From Streptomyces roseolus (GTDB taxonomy: Bacteria; Actinomycetota; Actinomycetes; Streptomycetales; Streptomycetaceae), in assembly GCF_014649855.1 (NCBI RefSeq), contig NZ_BMTV01000002.1:124001-188000 (forward strand): a DNA stretch of 64,000 nt, given 5' to 3'. A program made the position numbers and the translations under genes. Numbering within the stretch: position 1 is the first letter of the stretch; the number at the start of each line of letters is the position of its first letter. Positions 45,635 through 54,734 of the stretch are shown one piece after another. A model generated the notes under the pieces. That model was not told the DNA's origin, ran no database searches, and saw only the letters and a list, made by a program, of their open reading frames with translations.

Positions 45635-45710
45635 CCGGGCAGGGTAATCGCCGGACCGGGACGGTAGATTGCGCCTACCGGACAAGAGGTGCATATCGGA
45701 TCGGGGTGGC

Positions 45711-46475
45711 ATGGGTCACTGGTTCTCCCGCAACATCCTGGAGCCGGGGAAGCTGCCGATGCTCCTCGCGCTGACCTCGTTCGTCCTGACCTTCCTGGTC
45801 ACCCGCACGGTCACCCGGCTGATCCGCGCCGGGAAGGGCCCGTTCCGGAACGTTTCCTCGGGCGGGCTCCACATCCATCACGTCGTGCCCGGTGTGGTCC
45901 TCGCCGTGCTCGGCGGCTTCGGCGCGGTCGCCAGCGGCCGTCACGGCTTCGGCGCCGCGGCCTTCGCCGTCGTCTTCGGGATCGGCGCCGGCCTCGTCCT
46001 CGACGAGTTCGCGCTCATCCTCCATCTCGACGACGTGTACTGGTCGGAGGAGGGCCGGCAGAGCGTGGAGGTCGTCGTGCTGACCGCCGCCCTCGTGCTG
46101 CTGCCGCTCAGCGGCTTCTCCCCGCTCGGCGTCGACGACGTCACCGACGAGGAGCGCCAGGACCGGGTGGGCTTCCTCCTCACCCTGGCCCTCAACTTCC
46201 TGTTCATCCTGGTCGCCCTGGTCAAGGGCAAACCGCGGATGGCGCTCCTCGGGGTCTTCGTGCCGTTCGTGGCGATCGTCGGCGCCGTCCGCCTCGCCCG
46301 CCCCGGCTCCTGGTGGTGGCGGCGCCTCTACCACCGCCGCCCTCGGGCACGCGCGCGGGGCACGGTCCGCGCCTACCGGCACGACCGGCGCTGGACCCGG
46401 GTGCGGCGGAGGGTTCAGGACCTGATCGGCGGTTTCCAGGAACGCGTCCCGGGCCGCGGCCCCGGCTCGTCCTGA
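45711..46475 (+). CDS. integral membrane protein
   Basis: 254 residues from the ATG at 45711. TMs at about 17-33, 55-75, 80-98, 118-135, 153-175 and 180-198. HIHHVVPG just before TM2 and DEFALILHLDDVYWSEEGRQS after TM3 are conserved-looking His/Asp/Glu clusters. The Arg-rich C-terminus is cytosolic. Family not recognised. Divergent from cobS; its last 61 bases overlap the convergent rhomboid-like gene. Confidence 0.75.
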   Translation: MGHWFSRNILEPGKLPMLLALTSFVLTFLVTRTVTRLIRAGKGPFRNVSSGGLHIHHVVPGVVLAVLGGFGAVASGRHGFGAAAFAVVFGIGAGLVLDEFALILHLDDVYWSEEGRQSVEVVVLTAALVLLPLSGFSPLGVDDVTDEERQDRVGFLLTLALNFLFILVALVKGKPRMALLGVFVPFVAIVGAVRLARPGSWWWRRLYHRRPRARARGTVRAYRHDRRWTRVRRRVQDLIGGFQERVPGRGPGSS

Positions 46476-47125
46476 CCCCGCTCCCGCCAGGTCTCGAAGG
46501 CCATCAGGACGAGGACCCCGGCGATGGCCGCCAGATGCTCCTTGCCCGCCAGGTTCGGCTTGACGACCACCTCGACCACCATCGCCACGACGACGGCCGC
46601 GCCCGTCCAGTACGCCCGCTTCCGCCGGCACACGTAGACGGCGAGGCCGACCACCGCCGCCGAGGGGCCGGTGTCCACCACCTGCGCGTCGGAGGCCGGC
46701 AGCCCGAAGAGGGTGCCGGGGCCCAGGGCGATGCCCACGCGCGCGTACAGGGTCCCGCAGAGCGTCGCCAGGTACGCGATCCCCAGCGTCCGCCACCGCC
46801 CGAGGCACAGCTCCGCGATCCCGAAGACCAGCAGGACCTGCGCGAGCGCGCCCCAGACCGGCAGGTCGAGCGCGGGGACGAAGAGCGAGAGCGGGGTCCG
46901 CAGCAGGGCGAGCCACAGCGGGTCCTCGGCCCGCACGGCACCGATGGCCTGGACCGGCCCGTACCCCCACTCCTGGTTCTGGACGAACTGGAACGCCGCG
47001 GTGAGGCAGACCGCCGTGAGCGTCAGCGGCACCGCCCTCCACCGCCGGGCCGTCAGCTCCCCCCGTACGGTGACGGCCAGCGGCCCCCACTCGCGCCGGG
47101 CGAACCGGCGCACCGGCGAGCTCAC
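46415..47125 (-). CDS. rhomboid-like membrane protein
   Basis: 236 residues from the GTG at 47125, which overlaps the stop of the upstream lysyltransferase gene by 4 bases (GTGA). Six hydrophobic segments. The layout (PLTLTAVCLTAAFQFVQ, VWGALAQVLLVFGIAELCLG, GPSAAVVGLAVYVC, HLAAIAGVLVLMAF) resembles rhomboid folds, but the catalytic G-x-S-G is replaced by TGPSAAV; a Ser and a late His are present, so activity is uncertain. Coupling to an MprF/LysX-like gene suggests a membrane-lipid or envelope role. Confidence 0.68.
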   Translation of the reverse strand: MSSPVRRFARREWGPLAVTVRGELTARRWRAVPLTLTAVCLTAAFQFVQNQEWGYGPVQAIGAVRAEDPLWLALLRTPLSLFVPALDLPVWGALAQVLLVFGIAELCLGRWRTLGIAYLATLCGTLYARVGIALGPGTLFGLPASDAQVVDTGPSAAVVGLAVYVCRRKRAYWTGAAVVVAMVVEVVVKPNLAGKEHLAAIAGVLVLMAFETWRERGQDEPGPRPGTRSWKPPIRS

Positions 47126-48909
47126 CGCCCGCCCGCCAGGTGCTTGCGGTACAGCCTCCCCCGAGGACTTCGTCCAAGGGGTGCCCCCAGGAGCCCCGGA
47201 GCCTCCAGGAAGCCCTCGGCCCGCCCGGCGGCCAGGCCGATGCGCGGCAGGTCGGCGCTCTTCTCGAAGAGCATGAAACGCGGCTCCCAGATCGGTCGGT
47301 ACTTGGCGTTGGCCCGGTACAGCGACTCGATCTGCCACCAGCGGGAGAAGAAGCCGAGCAGGGAGCGCCAGAGCCTCAGCACCGGTCCGGCGCCGAGCTT
47401 CGAGCCGCGTTCGAAGACGGAGCGGAACATCGCGAAGTTCAGTGAGACCTGAGTGATCCCGATCTCCTTCGCCCGCTGGAGGAGCTCGATCACCATGAAC
47501 TCCATCAGCCCGTTCTCGGAGTCCCGGTCACGCCGCATCAGGTCGAGCGAGAGCCCCTTCGGCCCCCACGGCACGAAGGAGAGCAGCGCCCGCAGCTCGC
47601 CCGTGCCGTCGGTGCACTCCAGCATCACGCACCGCCCGTCGCGCGGGTCCCCGAGCCGGCCGAGCGCCATCGAGAAGCCGCGCTCGGTGGCGCCGTCCCG
47701 CCAGTCGTCGGCCTTGCGCAGCAGCTCCGCCATCTCCCCGGCCGGAATCGACTCGTGCCGCCGGATCCGCACCTCGTACCCGGCCCGCGCCACCCGGTTG
47801 TACGCCTGCCGCACGGTCCGCATCGCCCGCCCGTCCAGGGTGAACTCGTCGGTCTCCACGATCGCCTCGTCACCCAGCTCCAGGGCGTCGAGACCGTGCC
47901 GGGCGTAGATCACCCCGGCCTCCTCGCTCGCGCCCATCACCGCCGGGGTCCAGCCGTGCTCCCGCGCCTCGGCGAGCCACGGTTCGATGGCCCCCGGCCA
48001 CGCCTCCGGGTCGCCGATCGGGTCGCCGGAGGCGAGCGAGACCCCGCCCACCACCCGGTAGGCGACGGCGGCCTTCTCGCTCGGCGACCAGACCACGCTC
48101 TTCTCGCGGCGCAGCGCGAAGTAGCCGAGGGAGTCCCGCTCCCCGTGCTTGTCGAGCAGCGCCCGCAGCCGCTCCTCGTCCTCCTCGGTGAGCGGATCGA
48201 CCGCGCGGCGGGAGCGGAAGGCGGCGAAGAGCACGGCGAAGAGCAGCAGCGTGGACATCACGTTGACGACCACGTCGACCCAGCCGGGGGTGGCGATGGC
48301 GGGGAAGCGGGAGTCGTCCGCGGCCAGCGTGATCAGCCGCATCACGCCGTACCGCCACCGCTCCAGGAAGGTGGAGGTGCCGGTGGCCGTGTTGGTGGCG
48401 GTCACCAGGAGGGCGGCGAGCAGCGAGGTGACGAGCAGGCCGCCGACCGCGACGATCGCGGCGAGCAGCGGATTGGACCGGTCCCCCTTCGCGTAGAACT
48501 CCTTGCGGCCGAGCAGCAGCGCCAGGAAGAAGGCCGCGCTCAGGGCCAGCGAGATCCAGTTCTGCGCGTGCTGCCGGACCTCGGGGAGGATCATCACCAG
48601 CGCGAAGAGCAGCAGGAACAGCCCGCTGAGCACGGTGTTGAGGATCCAGGCGGCCCGCTTGCGGCGGCGCATGGTGATCGCCAGGAAGAGGGTGAGGACG
48701 CCGGAGGCGAAGCCCGCCGTCAGCATGTACGGCGTGAAGTAGTCGTCCTCGTTGTGCCGCCGCAGGTCCTGGCCGAAGGAGACCCAGACGGCACTCAGGA
48801 AGTTGACGAACGTGACGGCGCGGAGGTACCAGACGGCGAACGCGGCACTCCGCCGTGAGCGGTCGGTACCGCGGGGCGTTCCTTCGGCGGACAAACGGAC
48901 CTCTCCCAT
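47122..48909 (-). CDS. phosphatidylglycerol lysyltransferase-like protein (MprF/LPG synthase C-domain)
   Basis: 595 residues. About six N-terminal TMs (residues 25-235), then a LPG_synthase_C (DUF2156) dual-GNAT domain: ALLDKHGERDSLGYFALRREKSVVWSPSEKAAVAYRVVGGVSLASGDPIG, and later NGLMEFMVIELLQRAKEIGITQVSLNFAMF. It should transfer an aminoacyl group from aminoacyl-tRNA to membrane phosphatidylglycerol, giving resistance to cationic peptides. The last 25 residues are encoded by a dispersed palindrome copy. First gene of a two-gene operon. Confidence 0.9.
   Translation of the reverse strand: MGEVRLSAEGTPRGTDRSRRSAAFAVWYLRAVTFVNFLSAVWVSFGQDLRRHNEDDYFTPYMLTAGFASGVLTLFLAITMRRRKRAAWILNTVLSGLFLLLFALVMILPEVRQHAQNWISLALSAAFFLALLLGRKEFYAKGDRSNPLLAAIVAVGGLLVTSLLAALLVTATNTATGTSTFLERWRYGVMRLITLAADDSRFPAIATPGWVDVVVNVMSTLLLFAVLFAAFRSRRAVDPLTEEDEERLRALLDKHGERDSLGYFALRREKSVVWSPSEKAAVAYRVVGGVSLASGDPIGDPEAWPGAIEPWLAEAREHGWTPAVMGASEEAGVIYARHGLDALELGDEAIVETDEFTLDGRAMRTVRQAYNRVARAGYEVRIRRHESIPAGEMAELLRKADDWRDGATERGFSMALGRLGDPRDGRCVMLECTDGTGELRALLSFVPWGPKGLSLDLMRRDRDSENGLMEFMVIELLQRAKEIGITQVSLNFAMFRSVFERGSKLGAGPVLRLWRSLLGFFSRWWQIESLYRANAKYRPIWEPRFMLFEKSADLPRIGLAAGRAEGFLEAPGLLGAPLGRSPRGRLYRKHLAGGR
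47155..47189. repeat. dispersed GC palindrome inside the lysyltransferase gene end
   Basis: Complement of the element at 2331-2370: GGACGAAGTCC core and TCGGGGGAGG, with more than 20 bases identical. Translated in frame as part of the C-terminus (LLGAPLGRSPRGRL), just before the stop. Confidence 0.6.
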
Positions 48910-48950
48910 GAAAAGCGATCATATGGGGCACCGCTTGCCGTGCGGCGACG

Positions 48951-48991
48951 CCGGAGGCGGCCATCCGCGCGTCGCGGACGGCCGCCTCCGG
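48951..48991 (-). terminator. cobT terminator hairpin
   Basis: 19-bp stem (48951-48969 / 48973-48991) with one mismatch and a 3-base loop, about 30 bases after the cobT stop. Confidence 0.8.
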
Positions 48992-49021
48992 GCCTCACCG
49001 ATTCCGGTGGTGCGCTCCCCG

Positions 49022-50128
49022 TCAGACCGCCCCGGCCGGGGCGGCCGCGCCCGCGGCGGTCGGCTCCGGGCGCTCGGGCAGCTCGGCGGCGAGCGCCGCC
49101 GCGGCCCGGACGAGGGGGAGCGCGAGCAGTGCCCCGGTTCCCTCACCCACCAGGACGCCCTGGTCGAGCAGGGGGTTGAGCGCCATCCGGTCCAGCGCCT
49201 TCGCCTGTGCCGGCTCCCCGGACACCTGGCCCGCCAGCCACCAGTCCGGCGCCCGGAACGCCGCCCGCTGCGCCACCAGCGCGCAGGCCGCGCCCACCAC
49301 GCCGTCCAGGATCACCGGCATCCGCCGCACCGCCGCCTGCAGCAGGAAGCCGGTCGTCGCCGCCAGGTCCGCCCCGCCGACCGCGCCGAGCAGCGCCAGC
49401 TGGTCGCCGAGCACCGGCCGGGCCCGCCGCAGCGCGTCCCGGATCGCCGCGCACTTGCGCATCCACGCCAGGTCGTCGATCCCCGCGCCGCCGCGCCCCG
49501 TCACCACCGAGGCGTCCGTGCCGCACAGCGCCGCGATCAGCGTCGACGCCGGGGTCGTACCGCCCACGCTCAGATCGCCGAGCACCACCAGATCGGTGCC
49601 CGAGTCGGCCTCCTCGTCGGCGATCGCCATCCCGAGCCGCACCGCCGCCTCGGTCTCCTCCGGCGTCAGCGCGTCCTCGACGTCGATCCGGCCGCTGCCG
49701 CGCCGCACCCGGTGCCGGGTCACCGACTCCGGCAGCAGCTCCGGGTCGCAGTCCAGGCCCGCGTCCACGACCCGCACCGGCACGTCCATCGAGCGGGCGA
49801 GCACCGCCAGCGGGCTCTCCCCGTCGAGCAGCTCCCGCACCAGGAGGTGCGCGGTCCCGGCCGGGCGGCCCGACACCTCCTGGACGGCGACGCCGTGGTC
49901 ACCGGCGAAGACGACCACCTTCGGCTGCGTGATCGCCCGCACCCGCACCGCCGACTGGGCGGCCGACAGCCACTCGCCCAGCTCGTCGAGGCGGCCGAGC
50001 GCGCCCGCGCGGACGGCGAGCCGCTCCCGGCGCTCCTCGGCGTCGCGCCGGATCCCGCCGTCGGGGCGCTCGATCAGATCGGAGAAGTCGTCGAGATTCA
50101 GGGGCTGCAGGGGCTGCAGGGGTTCCAT
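49022..50128 (-). CDS. cobT: nicotinate-nucleotide--dimethylbenzimidazole phosphoribosyltransferase
   Basis: 368 residues from the ATG at 50128, chosen for the AAGGCGG 8 bases before it (an ATG seven codons earlier also exists). Makes alpha-ribazole phosphate, the lower ligand of cobalamin. Motifs: VVFAGDHGVAVQEVS, VLGDLSVGGTTPAS, GRGGAGIDD, and the catalytic Glu in LVGEGTGALLALP. The N-terminus PLQPLQPLN comes from a 9-base tandem repeat. Downstream of cobU by 94 bases on the same strand. Confidence 0.94.
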   Translation of the reverse strand: MEPLQPLQPLNLDDFSDLIERPDGGIRRDAEERRERLAVRAGALGRLDELGEWLSAAQSAVRVRAITQPKVVVFAGDHGVAVQEVSGRPAGTAHLLVRELLDGESPLAVLARSMDVPVRVVDAGLDCDPELLPESVTRHRVRRGSGRIDVEDALTPEETEAAVRLGMAIADEEADSGTDLVVLGDLSVGGTTPASTLIAALCGTDASVVTGRGGAGIDDLAWMRKCAAIRDALRRARPVLGDQLALLGAVGGADLAATTGFLLQAAVRRMPVILDGVVGAACALVAQRAAFRAPDWWLAGQVSGEPAQAKALDRMALNPLLDQGVLVGEGTGALLALPLVRAAAALAAELPERPEPTAAGAAAPAGAV

Positions 50129-50222
50129 CGGGGTTCCGCCTTGTGGCATCAGCGAGGTTCGGCACGGGCTGGTCGCCTCGGGCGCCCTCAGGCACCTTCA
50201 GGGACCCTCAAGGATCAGCACC

Positions 50223-51425
50223 CTACCCGCGCAGCACCAGGGCCTGACCGGCGACCACGAGGACCACCTGCTCGCACTCGTCCCCGAAGGCCGCGTTGAG
50301 CCGCCCCAGCTCGTCCCGGAAGCGCCGCCCGGCCGCCGTCGCCGGCACCACGCCCGAGCCGACCTCGTTCGTCACCGCCACCACCGTCCTGCGGGCCGCC
50401 CGCACCGCCGCCACCAGCTCAGCCGTCCGCTCCCGCAGCGCCGCCCGCCCGCCGTCCGCCCAGACGGCGTCGTCCCAGGCGCCCACCCGGTCCATGGCGT
50501 CCGTCAGCCACAGCGACAGGCAGTCGATCAGCAGCGCCGGACCCTCCTCCGCGAGCAGCGGCACCAGGTCGGTGGTCTCGGCCGTACGCCACGAGCCGGG
50601 CCGCCGCTCCCGGTGCAGGCTCACCCGCTCCGCCCACTCCCGGTCGCCCTCGCGGGACCCGCCGGTCGCCACGTACACCACGTCGGGGAAGGTCTCCAGG
50701 CGCCGCTCGGCCTCCACCGACTTCCCCGACCGCGCTCCGCCCGTCACCAGCGTCCGGCGCGGCACCACCGGCAGGTCGTGGTACTCGCCCAGGTACAGCA
50801 CCGTCCCGTCCGGCACCGCCCGCGCCCCGGCCGCCGCGAGCCGCCGGTCCAGCTCGCCGCCGGCCGGCGCGTCATGGTCCAGGTGGACGGCGATCACCTC
50901 CGTGCCGGGCCCCACCGCGCCGCTCGCCCGCAGCCGGGCCAGCGCGTCGGGACGGCCCGTGACGTCCGCCGCCACCAGGTCGTACGGCTCCTGGTGGTTC
51001 TCCGCGAGACCGGCCGGCGCCCCGCCGCGCGGCAGGTAGAGCAGCCGCTCGCCCTCGGCCGACACCACCTCGTAGCCGGTCCCGGGGGAGTCCATCGGCA
51101 CCGCCCGCACCCGGTGCCCGCTGATCAGCGTCAGCTCCCGTCCGTCGGGCACCCGCCCGGCCGTCGGCAGCCCCGCCGGCAGCTCCACCGGCGGACCGTC
51201 GTGCGGATACGTCAGGAGCACCTGCCGCACCCCCACCAGCGAACGCCCCGCGCGGGCCGCGGCGAGCGCCGCCCCCGGGGTCAGGTCGAGCAGCAGGGCC
51301 CCGTCCACGAGCAGCGCGGTCGCGGCACGCGCGCGTGCGCCGCGGGAGGACGCGCACACCGCGCAGGGGCAGTCGGGGCGGGGCAGACCGAGCGGGGAGC
51401 CGGTGCCGAGCAGAGTCAGTTCCAC
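50223..51425 (-). CDS. cobU: metallo-beta-lactamase-fold / CobU fusion (adenosylcobinamide kinase)
   Basis: 400 residues, GTG start at 51425. Residues 1-215 look like a metallo-beta-lactamase-type domain (VELTLLGTGSPLGLPRPDCPCAVC, later VIAVHLDHDAPAGGEL); the classic H-x-H-x-D-H is not seen, so this half may be inactive or divergent. From about 225 comes CobU: P-loop LVTGGARSGKSVEAE, the histidine region VSLHRERRPGSW and TNEVGSGVVPATAAGRRFRDELG. CobU phosphorylates adenosylcobinamide and adds GMP. It would feed CobS. Confidence 0.93.
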   Translation of the reverse strand: MELTLLGTGSPLGLPRPDCPCAVCASSRGARARAATALLVDGALLLDLTPGAALAAARAGRSLVGVRQVLLTYPHDGPPVELPAGLPTAGRVPDGRELTLISGHRVRAVPMDSPGTGYEVVSAEGERLLYLPRGGAPAGLAENHQEPYDLVAADVTGRPDALARLRASGAVGPGTEVIAVHLDHDAPAGGELDRRLAAAGARAVPDGTVLYLGEYHDLPVVPRRTLVTGGARSGKSVEAERRLETFPDVVYVATGGSREGDREWAERVSLHRERRPGSWRTAETTDLVPLLAEEGPALLIDCLSLWLTDAMDRVGAWDDAVWADGGRAALRERTAELVAAVRAARRTVVAVTNEVGSGVVPATAAGRRFRDELGRLNAAFGDECEQVVLVVAGQALVLRG

Positions 51426-51516
51426 GCTCTGATCCTCCCGCGCCCCCGCGCGCGGTGCTCGCCCGGCTACGCTGCGGGCAGGAAACCGATCATCCGGTGA
51501 GCCCCAGGAGGCGGAC

Positions 51517-51723
51517 ATGGCATGGACGTGGCGGTTCGAGAAGTCCGACGGCACGGAGGTCACCCCGGTGGTGACCCCGGAGGACTTCACCACGCAGGGC
51601 GACGCCGAGAGCTGGCTGGGCGAGCACTGGCGCGACCTCCTCGCCGGCGGCGCCGACCAGGCGACCCTCTCCGAGGACACGGTCAAGATCTACGGTCCGA
51701 TGCCCCTGGACGCGGGGGAGTAG
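51517..51723 (+). CDS. small acidic conserved protein
   Basis: 68 residues, with CCAGGAGG 6 bases before the ATG. MAWTWRFEKSDGTEV at the start, then ESWLGEHWRDLLAGGADQATLSEDTVKIYGPMPL. I recall this as a small family conserved in actinobacteria; function unknown. Divergent from cobU and convergent with the protease gene. Confidence 0.85.
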   Translation: MAWTWRFEKSDGTEVTPVVTPEDFTTQGDAESWLGEHWRDLLAGGADQATLSEDTVKIYGPMPLDAGE

Positions 51724-51759
51724 GAGCGTCGCGCACGCGACCGCGGGGCCGGAGGCCGC

Positions 51760-52842
51760 TCACATCTCGCCGAGCGTGACCTCCGCCCTGCGGGTCGCCG
51801 AGCCCCGGACGTAGGTGACCTCCACCTCGTCTCCCGGCCTGCGGTCCGCCAGGGACTCCGCCAGCGAGGTGATCGTCGTGATGTCGTCGTCGGCGAGCCG
51901 GGTGATCACGTCCCCCGCCCGCAGCCCCGCCTCCGCCGCCGCCCCGCCGGCCTCCGCCTCCACGACCGCCACGCCCGCCGGCTCGTAGTCGTCGTTCAGG
52001 AGGGTGCGGCCGGTGATGTCGAGGGCGGCCCGGCCCGAGTCGGTGACCTTGCCGTCCTTGATGATCTGGTCGGCGATCGTCCGCACCATCGACGCGGGGA
52101 TCGCGAAGCCGATCCCGGGCGCCGCGCCGCCGCCCATCTGCGGGTCGCTCGCCGCCAGGGTCGGGATGCCGATGACCCGGCTGTCCAGGTCGACCAGCGC
52201 GCCCCCGCTGTTGCCGGGGTTGATCGCCGCCGAGGTCTGCACCATGTTCCCGATGGTCGCCCCCGTGCCGCCGCCGGTGCGGCCCTCGCTGACCGTGCGG
52301 CCGGTCGCCGAGACGATGCCCTGGGTGACGCTGCCGGACAGTCCGAGCGGGGAGCCCATCGCCAGCACGATCTGGCCCATCTCCACGTCCGCCGAGTCGC
52401 CGAACTCGGCCGGTCTGAGCCCGTCGGGCACCGACTCCAGCCGGATCACCGCGAGGTCCTGTTCGGGATAGGCCGCGACCAGCCGGGCCGCCACCGGCTG
52501 CCCGCCGGTGGCGGCGGTGACCCGGAAGGACTTCTCCTCGCCGACCACGTGCGCGTTGGTGACGACGTGCCCCTTGTCGTCGTAGACGACGCCGGAGCCG
52601 AGGCCCTCCGAGGCGTCGATCTGCACCACGGACGGCAGGACGTCCCTGATGACGGTCTGGTAGTCGTCCTGGAGGTCGTTCGCGGCGAGCGGCGCCGCCT
52701 GCGCGGTGGTCCGCCCGGGCGCGTCGGCCGCGCCGGAACCGGACGAGCACCCGGCGGTCAGCGCGGCGGCACAGGCCCCCGCGGCGAGGGGCAGGACGAG
52801 GCGTCGGGTACGGGAGCGTGTACGCGCACGGGAGGCATCCAT
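51760..52842 (-). CDS. HtrA/DegP-like trypsin-fold serine protease with PDZ domain, lipoprotein
   Basis: 360 residues. Lipobox LTAGC near residue 32 after a hydrophobic segment, so it is membrane-anchored outside the cell. Catalytic triad: His in TNAHVVG, Asp in DLAVIRL, Ser in INPGNSGGALVD. C-terminal PDZ domain (AGVAVVEAEAGGAAAEAGLRAGDVITRLADDDI). Envelope protein quality control is the usual role. Confidence 0.93.
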   Translation of the reverse strand: MDASRARTRSRTRRLVLPLAAGACAAALTAGCSSGSGAADAPGRTTAQAAPLAANDLQDDYQTVIRDVLPSVVQIDASEGLGSGVVYDDKGHVVTNAHVVGEEKSFRVTAATGGQPVAARLVAAYPEQDLAVIRLESVPDGLRPAEFGDSADVEMGQIVLAMGSPLGLSGSVTQGIVSATGRTVSEGRTGGGTGATIGNMVQTSAAINPGNSGGALVDLDSRVIGIPTLAASDPQMGGGAAPGIGFAIPASMVRTIADQIIKDGKVTDSGRAALDITGRTLLNDDYEPAGVAVVEAEAGGAAAEAGLRAGDVITRLADDDITTITSLAESLADRRPGDEVEVTYVRGSATRRAEVTLGEM

Positions 52843-52952
52843 GTCCGGAGTATCCGTTCCGCCCCCTTCGCCCGTCCCGATGGAGGCCGCCGATCAGGCG
52901 TACGTCCCGGCGGAGCGGGCAGGGACAGGGGCAGGGAGCAGGCGATGCGGAA

Positions 52953-52987
52953 AGGGGCCGGCGCGCCGCGTCGGCGCACCGGCCCCT
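52953..52987 (-). terminator. terminator of the DUF3043-methyltransferase operon
   Basis: 16-bp stem with one mismatch and a 3-base loop, about 20 bases after the methyltransferase stop. Confidence 0.75.
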
Positions 52988-53006
52988 CCGGCCGCGCGGG
53001 ACGGGC

Positions 53007-53852
53007 TCAGCCCCGTACCCCGCACAGGTGCAGCAGCGCCGCCACCCGGCGGTACGGATCCGTCCGGCCCGCCCGCTCCTCGGCGGCGAGCAGCCGCTCC
53101 AGCTCCTCGGCGGCCGGCAGACCCACCTCCAGCGGGACGCCGTCGGTGAAGACCCGCACCCCGTACCAGGCGTGCAGCGGCGCCGCGATCCCGGCGAGCG
53201 TCGCCGACAGCGCGTCGAGGCGGTCGGCCCGCACCTTCACGCCGTCGTCGTCCTGGTAGACGTCCGTGTCGAAGCCGGCCAGCGCACCCGCCCAGTCCCC
53301 GGCGAGCCCCGGCCGCATGGCGAGGGCGTCCGCGTTCCGTACCACCAGGGAGAGCAGGCCGCCGGGCGCCAGCATCCGGGCCAGGCCCGCGAGCAGCGCG
53401 TCCGGCTCGTCGGCGTACATGAGCACGCCGTGGCACAGCACCACGTCGAAGCTTCCGGGCAGGAAGTGGACGCCGGTCTCGCGGCCGTCGCCCTCGATGA
53501 GCCGGACCCGCTCGCGGATCCCGGCCGGCTCGGTCGCCAGCGACTCCCGGGCCGCCTTCAGCAGGTCGGGGTCGGACTCCAGGCCCGTGACCGTGTGCCC
53601 GGCCCGGGCCAGACGCAGCGCCTGCGTGCCGGCCCCCATGCCCGCGTCGAGGATCCGCAGCCGCTGCCCCACCGGGTAGCGGCCCGTTATCTGCTCGTCG
53701 ACCTGCCGGGCGACGATCTCCTGCCGGATGGTGTCCCGCAGCCCGCCGTGACCGGCGGGCCAGTGGACGACCGCCGGCAGTACGGGAGCGCCCGCCCCGG
53801 CGCCGGGGACGCCGAAGCCGGGGACACCGGAGGCCGAACCGTCCGCGCTCAG
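53007..53852 (-). CDS. SAM-dependent methyltransferase, probable CTG start
   Basis: 281 residues if started at the CTG at 53852. The first ATG/GTG in frame is a GTG at 53672 that would remove 60 residues including VLPAVVHWPAGHGGLRD, which precedes the fold and looks conserved. Motif I ILDAGMGAGTQALRLA, DVVLCHGVLMYADEPDALL as motif IV and LAPGGLLSLVVRN as motif V. The CTG overlaps the stop of the DUF3043 gene (CTGA, 4 bases), in the same geometry as the ATGA/GTGA pairs elsewhere. Substrate unknown. Confidence 0.75.
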   Translation of the reverse strand: MSADGSASGVPGFGVPGAGAGAPVLPAVVHWPAGHGGLRDTIRQEIVARQVDEQITGRYPVGQRLRILDAGMGAGTQALRLARAGHTVTGLESDPDLLKAARESLATEPAGIRERVRLIEGDGRETGVHFLPGSFDVVLCHGVLMYADEPDALLAGLARMLAPGGLLSLVVRNADALAMRPGLAGDWAGALAGFDTDVYQDDDGVKVRADRLDALSATLAGIAAPLHAWYGVRVFTDGVPLEVGLPAAEELERLLAAEERAGRTDPYRRVAALLHLCGVRG

Positions 53853-54451
53853 GGCCGCTCTCCGCGCTTGACCTGCGGCTTCGGCAGCCGCAGACGGCGC
53901 ATCTGGAGCGTGCGCATCAGGCCGTACGCGACCGCGCCGCGCTTCGGCTCGTTAGGGAAGCGCTCGTTGAGCTGCTTCCGCAGGCGGATCCAGATGCCGA
54001 TGGAGTCGATGACGATCAGGATGATCACACCGAGCCACAGCAGCAGCGAGATGTTCTGCAGCGCGCGGTTGGTGTTGCCGAAGAGCGAGAGCACGAGGAT
54101 GACCACGGCCATCGGCAGGAAGAACTCGGCGATCGCGAACCGCGAGTCGACGAAATCGCGCACGAACCGGCGCACCGGGCCCTTGTCACGGGCCGGCAGA
54201 TAACGCTCGTCACCGCTGTTCAGCGCCTCGCGCTGACGGGTCAGGTCGGCTCGCCGCGCCTCACGCTGGCGCTTGGCGGCCTCCTTGCGGTCGAGCGGGA
54301 CGCTCTGCGCACGACGGCGCTGGGTCTGGGCCTCACTCCGCTTCGGGGTCGGGCGGCCCTTGGGGGCCTCGGGGTCGCGGGGCTGCTTGGAGAGGTCCGC
54401 CGTCACCTTCTCGGTGGGGGCCTTCTCATCCTTCGAACGGCTACGGAACAC
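53849..54451 (-). CDS. DUF3043 membrane protein
   Basis: 200 residues from the GTG at 54451 (VFRSRSKDEKAP). A long basic, Arg/Gln-rich cytosolic half with a coiled-coil look (residues 1-100), then two TM helices (about 123-142 and 148-168) and a basic end RLRLPKPQVKRGERP. This is the actinobacterial DUF3043 family, normally beside the methyltransferase and pspA. Function unknown. Divergent from pspA. Confidence 0.88.
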   Translation of the reverse strand: MFRSRSKDEKAPTEKVTADLSKQPRDPEAPKGRPTPKRSEAQTQRRRAQSVPLDRKEAAKRQREARRADLTRQREALNSGDERYLPARDKGPVRRFVRDFVDSRFAIAEFFLPMAVVILVLSLFGNTNRALQNISLLLWLGVIILIVIDSIGIWIRLRKQLNERFPNEPKRGAVAYGLMRTLQMRRLRLPKPQVKRGERP

Positions 54452-54734
54452 AAAACCCAAGGGTACGGGGTGGCGGGCGGGGAACCCCAGTCCGGGAGGG
54501 AACGATCCGCTCACAGCCGGCGTCGTAACCGGTACGCACACGAGGACGCACGGGCGCGCCAGGGGTCTCCCCGAGATCCTTCTACTCCTCCCGCCGGAGA
54601 CGGGAGCTGCCGCAGTCGTCCTTGGGGAGGAGCGCATCCCGCTCCGAACAGTGCGGTAATGGAGACAGGGACCGTACTGTGGATCCTGACGAAGAGCTGG
54701 TGCCGAGTCCGTCAGAAGGGGGCGCGCGAAGCCC

